NCBI GenBank assembly: GCA_003439945.1
Contig: QVRM01002284.1
Location: 62,001 to 126,000, forward strand
DNA from: Dermanyssus gallinae
Taxonomy: Eukaryota > Arthropoda > Arachnida > Mesostigmata > Dermanyssidae
DNA length: 64,000 nucleotides
Reading direction: 5' to 3'
The notes below the pieces were generated by a model that was not told the DNA's origin, made no database searches, and was given only the letters and a program-made list of their open reading frames with translations. Both the position numbers and the translations under genes were made by a program. This document shows positions 10,330 to 22,279 of the stretch, piece after piece. Each line of letters starts with the position of its first letter. Positions within the stretch are counted from its first letter, which is position 1.

Positions 10330-10780
10330 CCGTTCTGATCTGGCCGTCAGACTTCACAGCTGTAGATTAGAAATCTGGGAACTATAAGACTATTATAAAT
10401 GCGAACATGGAGCCTTGGACATTCGGTCATAAGACAACGAAATATCACATTACATATAAGACTTGCAGAATTAATAGTTTGCGTGATGTGAATGTTGAAA
10501 TCTAGCTCCAGTGTTACCGTTACCCCAAGATAGTGAATGCTGTTTACTTTGGGCATCTCTTGTCCGTCAAGTGTGTAAACGTGGTCCTCCTTCAGACACA
10601 CAACGACGCATTTAGGGACCAAAATTATTATATCAATTTCGGAGCACTATTTGGAGATGGAGTCAATTGTTTTCTGTATTATCTTCCTCTCGTTCTCTGT
10701 TCCAGATGGCCTTTTAAGTGCTAGATCATCCGCGTAGAATTTGTACTTAATGATTTCGTGTATAACGTTGTTAAGAGCTA
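10330..10780 (-). mobile_element. CR1-like LINE reverse transcriptase fragment
   Basis: Minus-strand peptides in order: KYKFYADDLALKRPS (catalytic box, about 10735), a helical spacer ENERKIIQKTIDSISK, then YTLDGQEMPKVNSIHYLGVTV (thumb, about 10560), FNIHITQTINSA and a final VPRFLIYSCEV-like tail near 10350. The order and wording are those of CR1/jockey-group elements. One shift separates the YADD part from the thumb part. The 5' side is cut by a SINE and then a Gypsy element, giving a nested series. Confidence 0.82.
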
Positions 10781-10903
10781 ACGTCTTCGGGCTGACCCTC
10801 AGCCAAGATTTAGCGTCCACGGAACTGTTTTTCACATTGCTTCATAGACGGACCCCCATACAAATGTGCAACGGTGGGGCTCGAACCCGTGACATCTATC
10901 GCG
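10780..10903 (-). mobile_element. SINE family 1, truncated copy (minus)
   Basis: Reading on the minus strand: B box with GGGTTCGAGCCCC near 10875, then ACCGTTGCACATTTG, the CTATGAAGCAATGTG tail block and GTGGACGCTAAATC. The A box is missing, because the sequence joins a Gypsy LTR end at about 10903. The junction GCGCGAT is shared by both, so the breakpoint is ambiguous by a few bases. Confidence 0.85.
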
Positions 10904-13130
10904 CCCCCTGGTGGTAGGTAATCCCCCCGAGCCAGGCGGTACGCTTCCATAACAATCGAGATCATCACACTCATCATTCTATCTCATACACTACACTTTT
11001 CCCCCTTCACTTTTTGAATCTTACCTACTACCTATGCTCATTATATATAATCATCTAAATAGTTCGGTGTTGCTCTCGTCCTTCTTGATCGTCTCAACTC
11101 CTGTTGATCGTTGTCCCTTTCTTCTGCCGAGATATATTCTTCCAGCTCCGACGATTGCTCTTCCGATTTCAATTTTTCCTCCCCTCCTCCAGAAACCGCT
11201 GATTCACCTTGAATGTAAGTCAGTGGCCTTTGTCTGTACTAGTTAAGTCTTCTCTGCTGGGTGGCTGCTTTAGCCGGTTGCTTGGTGGACAGTAGTCTGT
11301 TCCAGTGCCATAAGCTGCCGTCGGCATACAAGTATATAGCAGCACCCCTACGTGCCATTACTTGGATAGGTGAGCTGTAATTATTTTCTTCTTTCTTTAC
11401 TATTGGCCGTCTATTGCGCACCCATTGTCCTTGACTCAATATTTTATTCGTAGCTACTCTACGTCGATCACCATATTCCCACTGTGTTCGCTGGCGTCTT
11501 TCTGTGTGTTCACGTACCGGTGTATTATTTCAAGCAGATTCCATCAAGTTCTTCACATTTAATCGAGTTCGCATGGGTCAACCACAGGGTAACGTGGCTG
11601 GGGAGAAACCCGTAGTTGCATGTGGGGTGGCATCCTACGCTCCAACCATTCCTATTATGCGTTTCTTGAAGTCTCACCCTAGCTGTTTAGCTGTCTCGAC
11701 AAATTCCTCTAGGGTTCTATTAAACCTCTCCACTAGTCAATTCGCCGCTGCATGATAAACTGGGGTTAACTGGTGAACTACCCTAAATTTCTTTACGAAC
11801 GCCGCGAATAAGATGCTAGTCATTGGCGTGCCGTTGTCCGTTATTTAGTATTCAGGCACTCCTTCATGATGAAATAGCCTGTGCAGGAAATGCACTATCT
11901 TCTTTGTGGTTAGCTTCTTGGACTAGCTCCACGTCCACCCATTTTGAATAGTTGTCTATGACTTCTATTGCAAATCGCTGTAGTTGTCCCACTGATATGT
12001 CCGGGCCGCGGATGTCTTATGCCAATTTCGACCACGACTGTTTCGGCCAAGGTGTCGTTCGAATCGGAGCAGTCCCTGGAACTGCTGTTTTGTCATGTTG
12101 AGCACAGAGTTTACAGCTGCGAATAGCTTCTTCAATGAATCTACCTACTTCTGGCCACCAAAATCGCTCCCTCAGTCGCTGTTTCGTTCGGACGATCCCT
12201 TTATGTGCATCATCGTGTGCCAACTTAAATGCCTGTAATCTGCACGCCAACGACAACACAATCTCGGCCCCACGCATTAGTACTTCTTGAACTTCCGACA
12301 ATCCATGTATCACTGAGGCCCACACTCTATCTCTCGGCAAGGGTTTCTTGTGTCGCATCCATCCCCGTACCTGTATTAGCTTGGAATCTACCCCTTCGTG
12401 CAATTTCCTTCCAGTTTAATGGTTTCACCTCTTCTGTCCTCTGTATAACTATCTCACTTGTGTCATTCGCTTCAAATTCATCAGCACTTGGTAGACGTAA
12501 CAGCATATCCGGAATGTGGTAAGACATTCCCGCGCGATATTTATGGAAAAGTTAGTCGCCCCTTAGTCGCTCAACTTAGCGCAACCTATACGCAATGGTG
12601 CTCGTCCCGTCTTTTTTGCTCCTGACAAGGTGGCCAGTGCTGAGTGACCTGTGCGAAGTCGAAATTATCGTCCAAATAACTATACATGCCACCGTTCTAT
12701 TGAAAAGAGACAAGCCGGTGCTTATTTTACATCTGTTGGATATGTTTGTTGTGTTTCAGTTAATGTACATGAAGCGTAAGCCACCAGCGTTTCTCCTTCC
12801 GGACCCTTTTGTAACAACACTCCCCCCAAGCCAATATTGCTAGCATCTGGTTCCATGATCACGTCATACTCAGTGTTAAAATTGCTAGCGGTTTTGCTTG
12901 TATAATAATACTTTGTTTTTTCATTCGAAGGTTTTCCGCTGTTCATTTCCCCACACAAATTGCTCCATGCCATGGAGCCCGCGGATAGGTCGCCAGAAAT
13001 CGGAGGAAGGCCAAGTGCATCTAAGAGCCGGTCATCCTCGGTACCTGCTTGAGATGGACACCCCTCGTTGCACATTTTGTACTCCTATGTCAGGCAGACA
13101 CACCAGTGTCACAAATCGTAGTATTTTCTC
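10903..13130 (-). mobile_element. Gypsy-type LTR retrotransposon: RNase H, integrase and LTR end, degraded
   Basis: Order on the minus strand: RNase H start near 12860 (YDVIMEPDASNIGLGGVLLQ), a linker, then an integrase HHCC finger at 12300-12080 (H-x3-H, FWWPEV, CKLC), then a broken catalytic core at about 12010-11500 (IDNYSKWVDVEL carries the first acidic residue, a DNGQRHA-like block the second), and the C-terminal domain at 11239-11439 (GQWVRNRRPIVKKEE, YLYADGSLWHW). The LTR-like TGTAGTG starts at 10995 after a purine-rich PPT-like tract. Gag, protease and most of the RT are not seen. Stops and shifts abound. It is the more complete relative of the plus-strand copy at 1.1-2.1 kb. Confidence 0.85.
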
Positions 13131-13169
13131 GCTCACTCCGAACAAGACTTCTCAGAGACCATAAGATAC

Positions 13170-13506
13170 TATATTTATATTATATTTATATTTATATTTA
13201 TATTTATATTATATTTTATTTAATATTTATATTTAATTTATATTTAATTATATTGATATTTTATTTTATATTTTATATTTATATTATATTTATATTTATA
13301 TTTATATTTATATTTATATTATATTTATATTTATATTTATATTTATTTTTACATTTATTGTATATTTATATTATATTTATATTAATATTTATATTTTATA
13401 TTTATATTTATAGTTATATTTATATTATATTATATTTATATTTATATTTATATTTATATTTATATTTATGATTATATTTATATTTATATTTATATTTATA
13501 TTTATC
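13170..13506. repeat. Long (TATTTA)n-like AT satellite
   Basis: About 335 bp of TATTTATATTTA-type hexamer repeats with scattered shifts and one GTATATTTATAT variant. It lies immediately outside the Gypsy element. It opens a long Tyr/Ile/Leu/Phe frame on the plus strand that is purely compositional. Confidence 0.97.
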
Positions 13507-13510
13507 CCGT

Positions 13511-15540
13511 ATGTACGCAAATTGGGGAAAACCGTCTGAATTGAGCTCGGTAGCAGTCGAGTGTGGCACAGGCTAATTGCCTGCATTCGCTACGGTAACG
13601 AGGCCAATCTCAGTTGCATCAAGACGAGAAGTAGGCGCGTGAAACATGGCGAGTGGGGAACGGGGGGGGGGGGGGGGGTGATGGCAGTGTGGCGGGGCAA
13701 CAACGGAAGGGGTGCATATTGCGTATGTTCGAAAAATGGATCCTATTGTTATTAGTTCAGCAAGCAGCGCGTTGGAGTTCGACTACTGGTCAAGTCAACC
13801 GCAGACGTATCAACATCAAGCGGGCGGGGATCGCGGCTGTCGTAAAGCTGTCAGAGGCATCAAAACTTCGCCTGCTTCAACACGACCTTCTCGGCGACTT
13901 CGACGCGGGTCGCGCGATCGGTCGATTTCAGCCGAAGTCCGGCGAAATATGCGGCGCGAGCGCAAGAGTTAGCGAGGGGCTCCGGAGCGAAAGAAAGCGT
14001 CCAAGCGTTGTCTCATCGTTCGTATCATCGCTGCCGCCTCTGTTGTTTTCTCGATTTCACCTTGCGCTCTCTCTTCCCCGATCGTCGACTTGTCTGCTAC
14101 AAAAGGGCTACCGTGCAGCACTTTGTGCCGAGGTGTGCGGCTTTGTTGCGAAAAATATGGTTCCACCACACCTTATCGAGAAGATCGACTCAAGAGACCG
14201 AACCGGCTGCCCGCCGGCTGCGCCCGTCGTCCATCGTCCGACAACCAAGGAGGTGGTCCTCCCCCCTTGGGTTCGTCTGCGTCACGCCGCCGAGAACCCC
14301 ACCGCACCGCACCCCCCGCACCTCCCGGCGCGGCACAAACAGACCTAACCACAATCCTCCCCCGCAATGAATGCCGCCACCCGTAGCAACGTCCATAGTC
14401 GTTGTTTCGACCCAGTTGGCAGCAGCTAAGCGGAATAGCTCACTATACTTCTGTATGATAACCATTGGTGGCAACAAGATTTAGATGTATTTGTTCCTAT
14501 AAATAGAACATAGAACATGACGTTATTCAATGGTCACGAACAGTGCACATTCGCACACAGTTTCCGTGCAGACTGCGCCTTACTCTTCAAGGAAAAGGTT
14601 ACTGCTAAACCCGTTAGAGGCTGCAAACTTCGGCAAGATATTATGTTGTCTTTGTGTCGAGGTAGTGGTTATATTGAGCACATCAATTTTGCTAGCGATT
14701 TTTATCAGCCCTGAGCATCTTAAAATCAGCTTTGTTTAAAAGCCTCAAAATGTCGACCGTTTGACCAGTTCAATTGTCCCTTCTGCGTTTGTAAGCGACT
14801 TTCCGGCAACACACTTTGCATACTTTCTCTAGCTAATGCTTGTCTTTGTTTCAGTCCAGCCTTCACACAGGAGAGGCGTATGTAATAGAGGTATTACATA
14901 TATGTTAAAGAGTTTTATACGGGATGCAGCATCCTTTAGGCGGAATGATTTGATTACCCAGTTTGCTCTCTGTGTGGCTTGAAATACGACGTTTAAAACG
15001 TGCTCCGCTAACTTTAAATTAGTAGATGTGATGATTCCTAAAGCCTCAAGCCTAAAGAAAGAGTTCGATATGTGGGAGGTATTTGACTACTAATACTGTA
15101 CTTGTATCCGGGATTGCCGTGACCAAGGTATAAGGCTGCACATTTACCAAACGACAAAGTAAAATTTTAAGCTCTAGGGAGAACAACAATGTTTCGAATC
15201 TGAAAAGCAAATCCTTTATTAAAGGATTATGTACAGATAAAGATGAGCGGTCCTAGGATGATGGACATCCTGCATAGCCTAAACCTGAGAAAGGATCATT
15301 CACGCGTACACTTGAGATTGTGCTCTGGAAAAAAACGACGTATGCAGGCATTGAGTTTTTCTCCAGTCCCGTAACTTGGTAGATCGTCCAGAAGGTTTTT
15401 ACGGGTTATATACTCGAACGCAGACTTGAAATCAAAAGACACGATGCCAGAAGTGTTTATTTATTCTGCTTTTTCGAAATGGGTTTCAAGTTGCAGAGCA
15501 GGGCTACGTCCCGGGTGGTACGGTAATTACTACGCATTAG
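13511..15540. other. Unassigned stretch, partly GC-rich, with poly-G run
   Basis: A G-run of about 18-20 lies at 13660-13680. A GC-rich segment at 13780-14400 gives overlapping open frames on both strands, some with Arg/Pro-rich translations (a plus frame of 231 codons starts near 13653). No domain or splice context was recognised, so these are treated as compositional. A pol III-like or tRNA signal was not found. The segment 14400-15540 is ordinary AT-rich DNA; nothing assigned. Confidence 0.35.
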
Positions 15541-15579
15541 TGGTGAGCCCCTGAGTATATATATATATTCATATTTAGC

Positions 15580-16235
15580 TTTATTAACCGATGGTTGATT
15601 TACGATATTACGCGTACAGAGAAAGCACACATTTACGTACACGTATACTTATCACGGGTTCCAAAAGTCGGGTCAACGGAAATGCTCTATAAGCACAAGC
15701 ATAACTAGGAATATTCATGGAATTTCTCTCGAATACAGATCTTCATTTGGAAGCCATGTACAGCAAATCGTGTGATTAGGCGTCTTTTCTCATAATTGCA
15801 GCGCTTCCACAAACTACACGTCATTGCCTGGGTTTCATAATAGATCGGGTCAACGTCTGCCATCTTACTCTCCCATTCACACATGTACTCGCTGAAAGCT
15901 GTCGTTTTCGGTAAAACGTGTATTTTTTGTAAATGCAACAACTAGCGGAGACAACGCCAGTAGACAGACTAATCAGTTGGGACTAGTGCATTGAACTCTG
16001 GACGCCTTCTTCAGAAAAGTTTAACTTCGATAGATTGGGCCATATCACCTAAAAACGTTCGTACCTCGAAACGAGAACATGACCCCTAGGTAGGAGAAGT
16101 GTGAGACAAATTCAATAGATTTTGAACCTAAGCGAAGTTCGTCGATTACAGCCAATTTCCCTTTACGGCTAAGAACTTCATTGCCTTTCTTTATATATAT
16201 ATATAGAAAATATTGTGATGATTTATTAATCATTT
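15580..16235 (-). mobile_element. LINE 3' region copy 2
   Basis: Homologous to the block at 7165-7940 and in the same orientation. Minus-strand frames encode the RT thumb (16045-16233: GKLAVIDELRLGSKSIEFVS) and, at 15705-15941, a C-terminal peptide with RLITRFAVHGF. The same ITRFAVHGF phrase occurs in the LINE at 33.6 kb, which links the two as related families. Frames are interrupted and part of the tail has been lost or gained (about 15840-16020). Confidence 0.8.
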
Positions 16236-16299
16236 ACAATACGTTTGCACACTCGGCAGTGCTCGCCTATATATATAAACGTATGCACATGGGGTTTAA

Positions 16300-17300
16300 T
16301 CCCAGGACGGCTCTACTGATTATATGGCAATATGTTAGAGCAAATATAGATCGATATTCACTATTGTATGGTTGAGGTACGGCACACCGCGGCCCATCGA
16401 ACACTCTCTCTGACCCAGACAAGATTTTTGCCAGATTTCGGGAGACTCGGTTGACCTTCCGGGCCACATACATCAAGTAGAGTGATTCTGTAAGGCCCGT
16501 CTCAAGAATTACTCCCCAGATACTTGACCTCCCATTTAAGCAGAATAGCGTGTCATAGTGATGCTAACGTCCCCTTTCGCCCCGTGAAGCATAAAGGCTT
16601 GTTTTCTGAGAGGTCAGTTCCAAATGGGGACTCATCATCTAGATGTGTTACTTTGTGTCGATCAGTGTTTCGTTGGCCGCCTACTCTAGTGCTCGCGTCT
16701 TCCTCGCAGAAACCAATAGGGCAGGATCATTTGCATAAGCCAAAGCTTCGACACCCTCCAGAAGGCTGTCGTAATCTAGCACCCCGCCATAAACAAGGCT
16801 CTTCAGGGCTAAGCCTTAACAGAGCTTTGAAAGCACCTGCTGTTATCCCTCGTGATTAGCCTGCGCTGGGCCAGATTAGAGAAGGTAGGCGGAGATGCCC
16901 TTTCGCTCCAAGACGGCCATTATAACGCCCCAGTTTGTTGTACGGAACGTGCTTTAAACAACAAGGAATGAAAGCAAAAGAAATCTGCGCTTTTTGAGGT
17001 ATTGTGTGGTTCTTTTGCCGGTATGACGCAACGCATTTCTCAAAATGAATAACGTGGATCGGCTCTGGCGAAACCCACATTGAGCGTCAGCAAGTGCGTG
17101 CTTCTCCTCCACCTTCTTGTTCAGGCGTTGAACGTTCCCATTTTCACGTTTGGATCATTGCGCTTAGGAAGCAAATTTGCCAGTGGACCGAAGATATCTC
17201 CGGCTTTGACCTGGGTATCAGCACAAGCTCTGCCGCTTTCTAATTGGTTGGACACTGCACCGTCTTAAGAAGCTGTCTTTGGCGTATCCCGTTAGGTTCA
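16300..17300 (-). mobile_element. Decayed R1-like LINE reverse transcriptase
   Basis: With several frameshifts, the minus strand reads an RT in order: ITVIMAVLERKGISAYLL-like (near 16900), LVYGGVLDYDSLLEGVEALAYAND (about 16800-16720; the catalytic YADD is AYAND here), ALLVSARKTRALE, then a block resembling KSLCFTGRKG and a C-terminal thumb (MYVARKVNRVSRNLAKI, about 16450). The D-to-N change in the catalytic box would abolish activity. Upstream (17000-17450) faint LINE-like words remain. Clade is inferred. Confidence 0.6.
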
Positions 17301-17469
17301 GGGCTTTGTCGGGTGCAAGCCGCTTCCTTGTTTGCTATATCTCGCCTAATGTGACAGGGGGGAGAGGGGGTCATCGTCGTCGACTTCGGTGCATTCTGTG
17401 ATCGTATGTGGTTTTTGTTTAATCTTATGCATACTCTCCAAGTCTCTTTCACTTTTTTGCCCACCAGTG

Positions 17470-17980
17470 CTTAGGCGGACGTTTAGACGGGTCTCCGCGG
17501 GGTGGTGGCCCTGTTTGGAGGCAGGCCCTAATCCATAGGTTTGTGACTTTTGGTCTCTGTAGGTCTCTGCTCTGCTATTTGTGAAGCCCTGCTACCCATG
17601 GTTAATCTAGATTATCTGCATCCTGCCGGCATCATTGATCAGAAGACGCCATAATTCTTTGGGCCGGTGACACCGGAGTATATGCCACTGAGTGGCTCCT
17701 CTTCGATTATAATTTTCCAGTTTATTACTGCTGGCATTGTTGCCTTAATGGGACGATTTGGCTGTCTAGTACCACTACTTCTATCTCTGTGAATTCCCTT
17801 CCTCGTCCTCGACTCGCTGTCGTCCGTTATGAATCCGCTCTGTAGTAGACACAATGATGTGCCTCGACGCCAAGCAACCAGCTCCAGCGCATCGCGTGTC
17901 GCGCGGCGGTTTAGATATATTTTCATGATTTGTACCACTATTGGGCTTTTTGATTGGCACCTGCTATATACGTCATTTGT
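17470..17980. other. Unassigned stretch
   Basis: A minus-strand frame of about 99 codons spans 17639-17938 without a recognised domain. Nothing else was seen. Confidence 0.3.
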
Positions 17981-18059
17981 TTGGCAATTATATATGACAT
18001 TTTCTAGCTCTCTAGGTCAGTGCAAATGTATGATCACCACAGTGTATAAATGATATATA

Positions 18060-18113
<54 letters not shown>

Positions 18114-18190
18114 CAATTATATATGACGTTTTCTAGCTCTCTGGGTCAGTACAAATGTATGATCACCACAGTGTAATAATGATATATATA
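17981..18190. repeat. 80-bp direct duplication flanking a (TA)n tract
   Basis: The segment at 17981-18060 (starts TTGGCAATTATATATGACA) recurs at 18110-18190 with a few substitutions (for example ACATTTTCTAG versus ACGTTTTCTAG). Between them lies a TA run of about 50 bp. This looks like an unequal exchange or replication slippage event around the TA tract. Confidence 0.95.
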
Positions 18191-18199
18191 TAGAAATAA

Positions 18200-19497
18200 A
18201 ATGGTTTGCTTTGAAGTGAAGATTTGAGGCCAACTCTGTAACATAAACACAGGAGTCTACGCTACAATAGCGATCAAAAGTACGACCGCATGCAGCCAGA
18301 TATAACGGCCGCGGTCCAGGCATTTTTGTGAAGATTTTTACGACACATGTGGAGTGTATTGGATGCTCTGCTATGAGAAAGTACGTGCGTTCCAAATACG
18401 CATATGCTGAGGTAGGAGTGGTAGAGCTCAATATTGAGTATGCTGATACAGATCGGTCGGGTGATAAATCCGAAAGGGGTAGAGCGAGAGGGACGAAAAC
18501 GTTAACCTTCCCAAAAAATACAGTTGTATTATGTGCAAAACTGTTAATGCATATGCATGAAACATGGTGGCGAAGCAATAGATCAGCTCGGCGAAACACG
18601 AGAACATTACGATTATGCGTAGAACCGCTGGTAGCAGCAAAACAGACATGTGAGATTGAGGATAACTTTTCGGCTAGTTGAACCAAAAAATGCTAAATAA
18701 TAAATACAATACTGAGTCACTGAATATAACCGTATCTTTACTATCGCTTTTGGCATGATTATTTGAAAAGTCGTAGCATAAAAAGCTAGCTGTTGTGTTC
18801 GTCTATATCGTCGTCCTGACGCCTGTTTCCTTTTGAGTTATTCGCTGCGATACAAATCAAAAGCCCGGAAGCTGATCAATAAATAAATAGCCGTACGCAG
18901 AGTGCCAACCAGCACGGCTGATTTTACTTAAAATTGCAACCAAAAAGTTAGTTCACATGGTTTTCTCCTTAATGGAAAAAACAATCGACTATGACAGTAT
19001 GACGGCCTACATTTCCAATAAACGTCGCGCAAATAAATAGTATTCGCTCAACTCAAACGCCCTGACGAATATCGCCCGTCGCTGAATATAAAGGTACAGT
19101 ATATGTGGTCGACCTCAAACATAAAGCCTTTGGAAGCCCTATCCATTAAATAAGCTTCTTATTGTGTAGGGCATATATAAATAATCTTCGCATAAACAGT
19201 TGGTTTACGGAATGCGTAACTAGTAGGTCATCAACGATAGCAGGAAACACGCAGTCAAATACTTTCGCGGAATACAAAAAAAGCTGTAATACATGTCCAC
19301 CAACGCAATTTTGAGTGACAGATTAATTAAGATCGCAAGGTGCATAATCACAAAATTTGCGAGCCATGCAACTAAACTAGGAGCATCCAAAAGAGACTTA
19401 TTTTTGAAGGGCGGTATTCTTTTATCAAGCATAAACAAATCATTCGAAGCGGTTGGAGAATATTAGGAAATGAGACGGTAACTATTGTATTTACGCA

Positions 19498-19500
<3 letters not shown>
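18200..19500. other. Unassigned stretch
   Basis: Open frames at 18117-18686 (minus) and 18328-18681 (plus) overlap in opposite strands and lack recognised motifs. Several AT-rich patches. Nothing assigned. Confidence 0.3.

Positions 19501-19506
<6 letters not shown>

Positions 19507-19551
<45 letters not shown>
19507..19551. repeat. (TA)n microsatellite preceded by A-run
   Basis: Eight or nine A bases followed by about 22 TA units. Confidence 0.95.
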
Positions 19552-19554
<3 letters not shown>

Positions 19555-19559
19555 ATTGC

Positions 19560-20755
19560 GGCCGTTCGGGACAGAAACAAATCGCAACTACACATCACAT
19601 TTGACTTTAGGCATATTTTTAACTCACAGTAGTGAACTCGAAATACAAATTACTTCACCATTCGAAATGCTACAAAATTAGCTTTCAAACACGACCAGAA
19701 TGTTGAAGCGATACGCCCTAGTTCCTATCAACCCTATAACGTGATCTACTAAATATGAATCAATCCACCGTTGGCAGAGTCTACCAACGTTATCAACTCA
19801 TGAGCTCCACAAATTACGGCTCACCGGCAAGTACAATGGCGGCGTTCGCACGAGACCATAAAAGTTAGATCATTGATTAGTGACAAGCAGCTCTATTCTC
19901 GGATGAGAGCTCCAGGCTGTCTAACAAACCACGGGTACCAATCGTCGGGGAAAAAACGGCAACGAGGTAAGCGATTTACGCAACCTTGCCGAGCGTATCA
20001 GTCACGGTGGCGGTTGAATGAATGAAACTCGTCCAACAAGGTTTTCAGCAAAAACCTAGTCGCTTTTGAAGCTTATTTTTTTTCTCTAATGGGGTAGTCA
20101 TTTTATTATGGCCTACTATTGTGAGAACCAAATACCCCTAAAGTCAAGTGTGACGCGTAATTACAATTTTTATGTCCCAAAGTGTATAGCAACTCTGTAT
20201 GGAACCTGCGCCCTATTTACAAGGCCCGGCCACACTTAATGATTGGGTAAAGTTGCTGTTCTATAACGGTTCCTTTGCATGTAAATATAATTGAACTCGT
20301 CGCAGTGACCTTCTATCAGTACCGCGTCTCTCCAACCCTAAAATACGAATAGTCGATTAAGCGAGCTGAGAGTCATCTAAGTTTACTAATCTCTAAAATT
20401 ATGTAGACTAGCCGTTTTTGTAAGAGCTCAAATTTATAATAACGCGCCATGTAAATATAACTGCACTATGTAGAACAGTGAGTTCCTAGTCGCTGGCAAG
20501 GAGCACAAGGAACCTACTAAACATAGATTTTAATTGCTATCAAATACCTTTGCAAGATAATACCAGCAGGTTGATTCAAATACGATTCAGTAGGTCTACG
20601 TTGTATATTCTCGTGGAAATACATTTCGTTGAAGACGCAACTTTGAGTACAGTATTCTTACGCACATCTAACGATATGCTAATCAAGAAATAAAATCATA
20701 GGCTACTACAGTTCTAGTTTATGTCAAAAACAACTGCTGCACTTTAACCACTATG
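19560..20755. other. Unassigned AT-rich stretch downstream of bZIP gene A
   Basis: No open frame over 60 codons was listed or recognised. Because it lies 3' of gene A on the minus strand, the segment next to 20870 could hold its 3' UTR, but no clear polyadenylation site was identified. A short (TA)n lies at 20756-20776. Confidence 0.35.
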
Positions 20756-20874
20756 ATATATATATATATATATATAACTTGTTTAAATAAAGTAAAGACA
20801 CATGATTGTTCGCCGTGGGCTAAATTTTTTTTGGTTTATATATTGTGTATAAATTTGCAGGCATGCAGGCAAAA

Positions 20875-21629
20875 TCACGCACGGCTACATGACAGCTGAA
20901 GATATGAGCGTATTCGAAAGATTTCTTGCTCGATGGTCGCCAATTCGATGCGCAGCTTAAGGTTCTCCCGCTCGAGGAACGCCGCCCGTATGAGCACCTC
21001 GTCTTCCCTGGCACGGCGTGCGTCGCGCGATCTCTTCGCCGACTCGTTATTACGTCGCCGTCGCTCCCAATACGTGGCGTCCTTGAGCTCACCATCTCGA
21101 CGGGGGGAGATCCTTCCTTCCGTGCTTCCGCCGTGACGGTAAACTCAACGACGGTACACTCCGCAGCGTACGATGAAGACCACACGTGTCCCAGTCACGC
21201 AGGCAAAGCAGGTATCCAGCGAGACGATCGGCAACGTGACGCCGGCGACAGCCTCAACAGGTCTCGCCTCGCCTTCCACACGCGCCGTAGCGTCGAGCCG
21301 GGCTGTGTCGTTGGTCGACGATGCGTTCGTTTCGTTTTCGCACAGTTTGCGCGGAGGTCGTGTGAGCGAAATCGGCAAGCTTTTTGTTGCTGCTGCCGCC
21401 GTTCTCGTCGCTGGCACGCGTTGACCTATAGCACTCCTTGCCTCCGCTTCGCGGGCAAACTGTTGCAAGATCATCTTAGAGGAGCGATAAGTAAGGTACA
21501 TCAGACGAACAGACGGAAGTGAAACAGGTTTAGATTGGGTGAAATACGTAGGGTTTTACAAGACTGAAGAAGAGGCGACAACCACTGTGTGGGCGTTTTA
21601 GACAAATAGAAAGAAATAATCTAAAGTAG

Positions 21630-21664
<35 letters not shown>

Positions 21665-21776
21665 CAATTTCGTTAGACCCGAAAAATATAATTGCGAATT
21701 ATATGGTTGCCGGGCGTTTAGCCAGGCAATCGCACTACTACGCCTTCGCTCCTTTATTCCGTAAATAAAGGCGTTT

Positions 21777-21821
<45 letters not shown>

Positions 21822-21901
21822 TACCGAGAACTTAAGCATTGCAAAATGCAGTTCCGTTGAATAAACCACGTTTGAAACTTTAAAAAAACTAATTATATAT
21901 A

Positions 21902-21945
<44 letters not shown>

Positions 21946-22269
21946 CACATATATATATATACACACCTGCCATCCGAATATGTACCACAACTATAATATC
22001 TTTGTCTGCTGCCTGTTAGACAGTATTTTTATAGGAGGCAGGAGTACATTTTTGGACGTGTGTGTGTGTGTATATCTAGTGTGCGATCAAAAACTCACCT
22101 GCTGTCCGAAGATGATATATGAGCTGGGGTCGAGCAGCTGACCGCCCGCACAGATTGAGGGTCGAAGCTGGTCTCCAACGCATAACGGATCACCAGCGAT
22201 CCGCTGACCGCTGCAAATAAATCTGGCGTCCTCGAGACTCATACTCGGAACTGAACGAACAGTCGACTT
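20875..22269 (-). CDS. bZIP transcription factor gene A (giant/CES-2/NFIL3/PAR-like), partial, with frame conflict
   Basis: Sequence-specific DNA-binding nuclear factor. Exon 1 shown here is 22269-22099 (57 codons, phase 0), after a CTTGCAG acceptor and before a CAG|GTGAGT donor; it ends [13 protein letters not shown]. Exon 2 starts at 21474 after TCTAAG (reads [12 protein letters not shown]) and ends at a TGA at 20875. The bZIP lies in the last 70 codons: YWERRRRNN, the signature NESAKRSRD, then [12 protein letters not shown] with leucines/isoleucine at 7-residue spacing. In that frame a TGA at 21145-21147 interrupts exon 2, 20 codons before the domain. A +1 neighbour frame reads [14 protein letters not shown] just upstream, so a frameshift near a C6 run (about 21110) or an unseen small intron is likely. 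First exon(s) and the ATG are not identified. Gene B is its paralogue. Confidence 0.7.
21475..22098 (-). other. Intron of bZIP gene A, carrying TA tracts
   Basis: About 624 bp between a GTGAGT donor (22098) and a TCTAAG acceptor (ends 21475). It contains (TA)n at 21632-21661, 21779-21816 and 21894-21962 and a (TG)n patch near 22060. Its phase and position match the intron of gene B, which is 351 bp. Confidence 0.72.
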
Positions 22270-22279
22270 CTGCAAGTAT

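Noticed and set aside
13653..14477. Long GC-rich reading frames on both strands
   Set aside because: Overlapping frames on both strands, no domain, no splice context; probably high-GC composition.
21145..21147. Selenocysteine or stop-codon readthrough at the TGA of gene A
   Set aside because: A nearby alternative frame resembles the gene B protein, so a frameshift or assembly error is more economical. No SECIS-like hairpin was searched for computationally.
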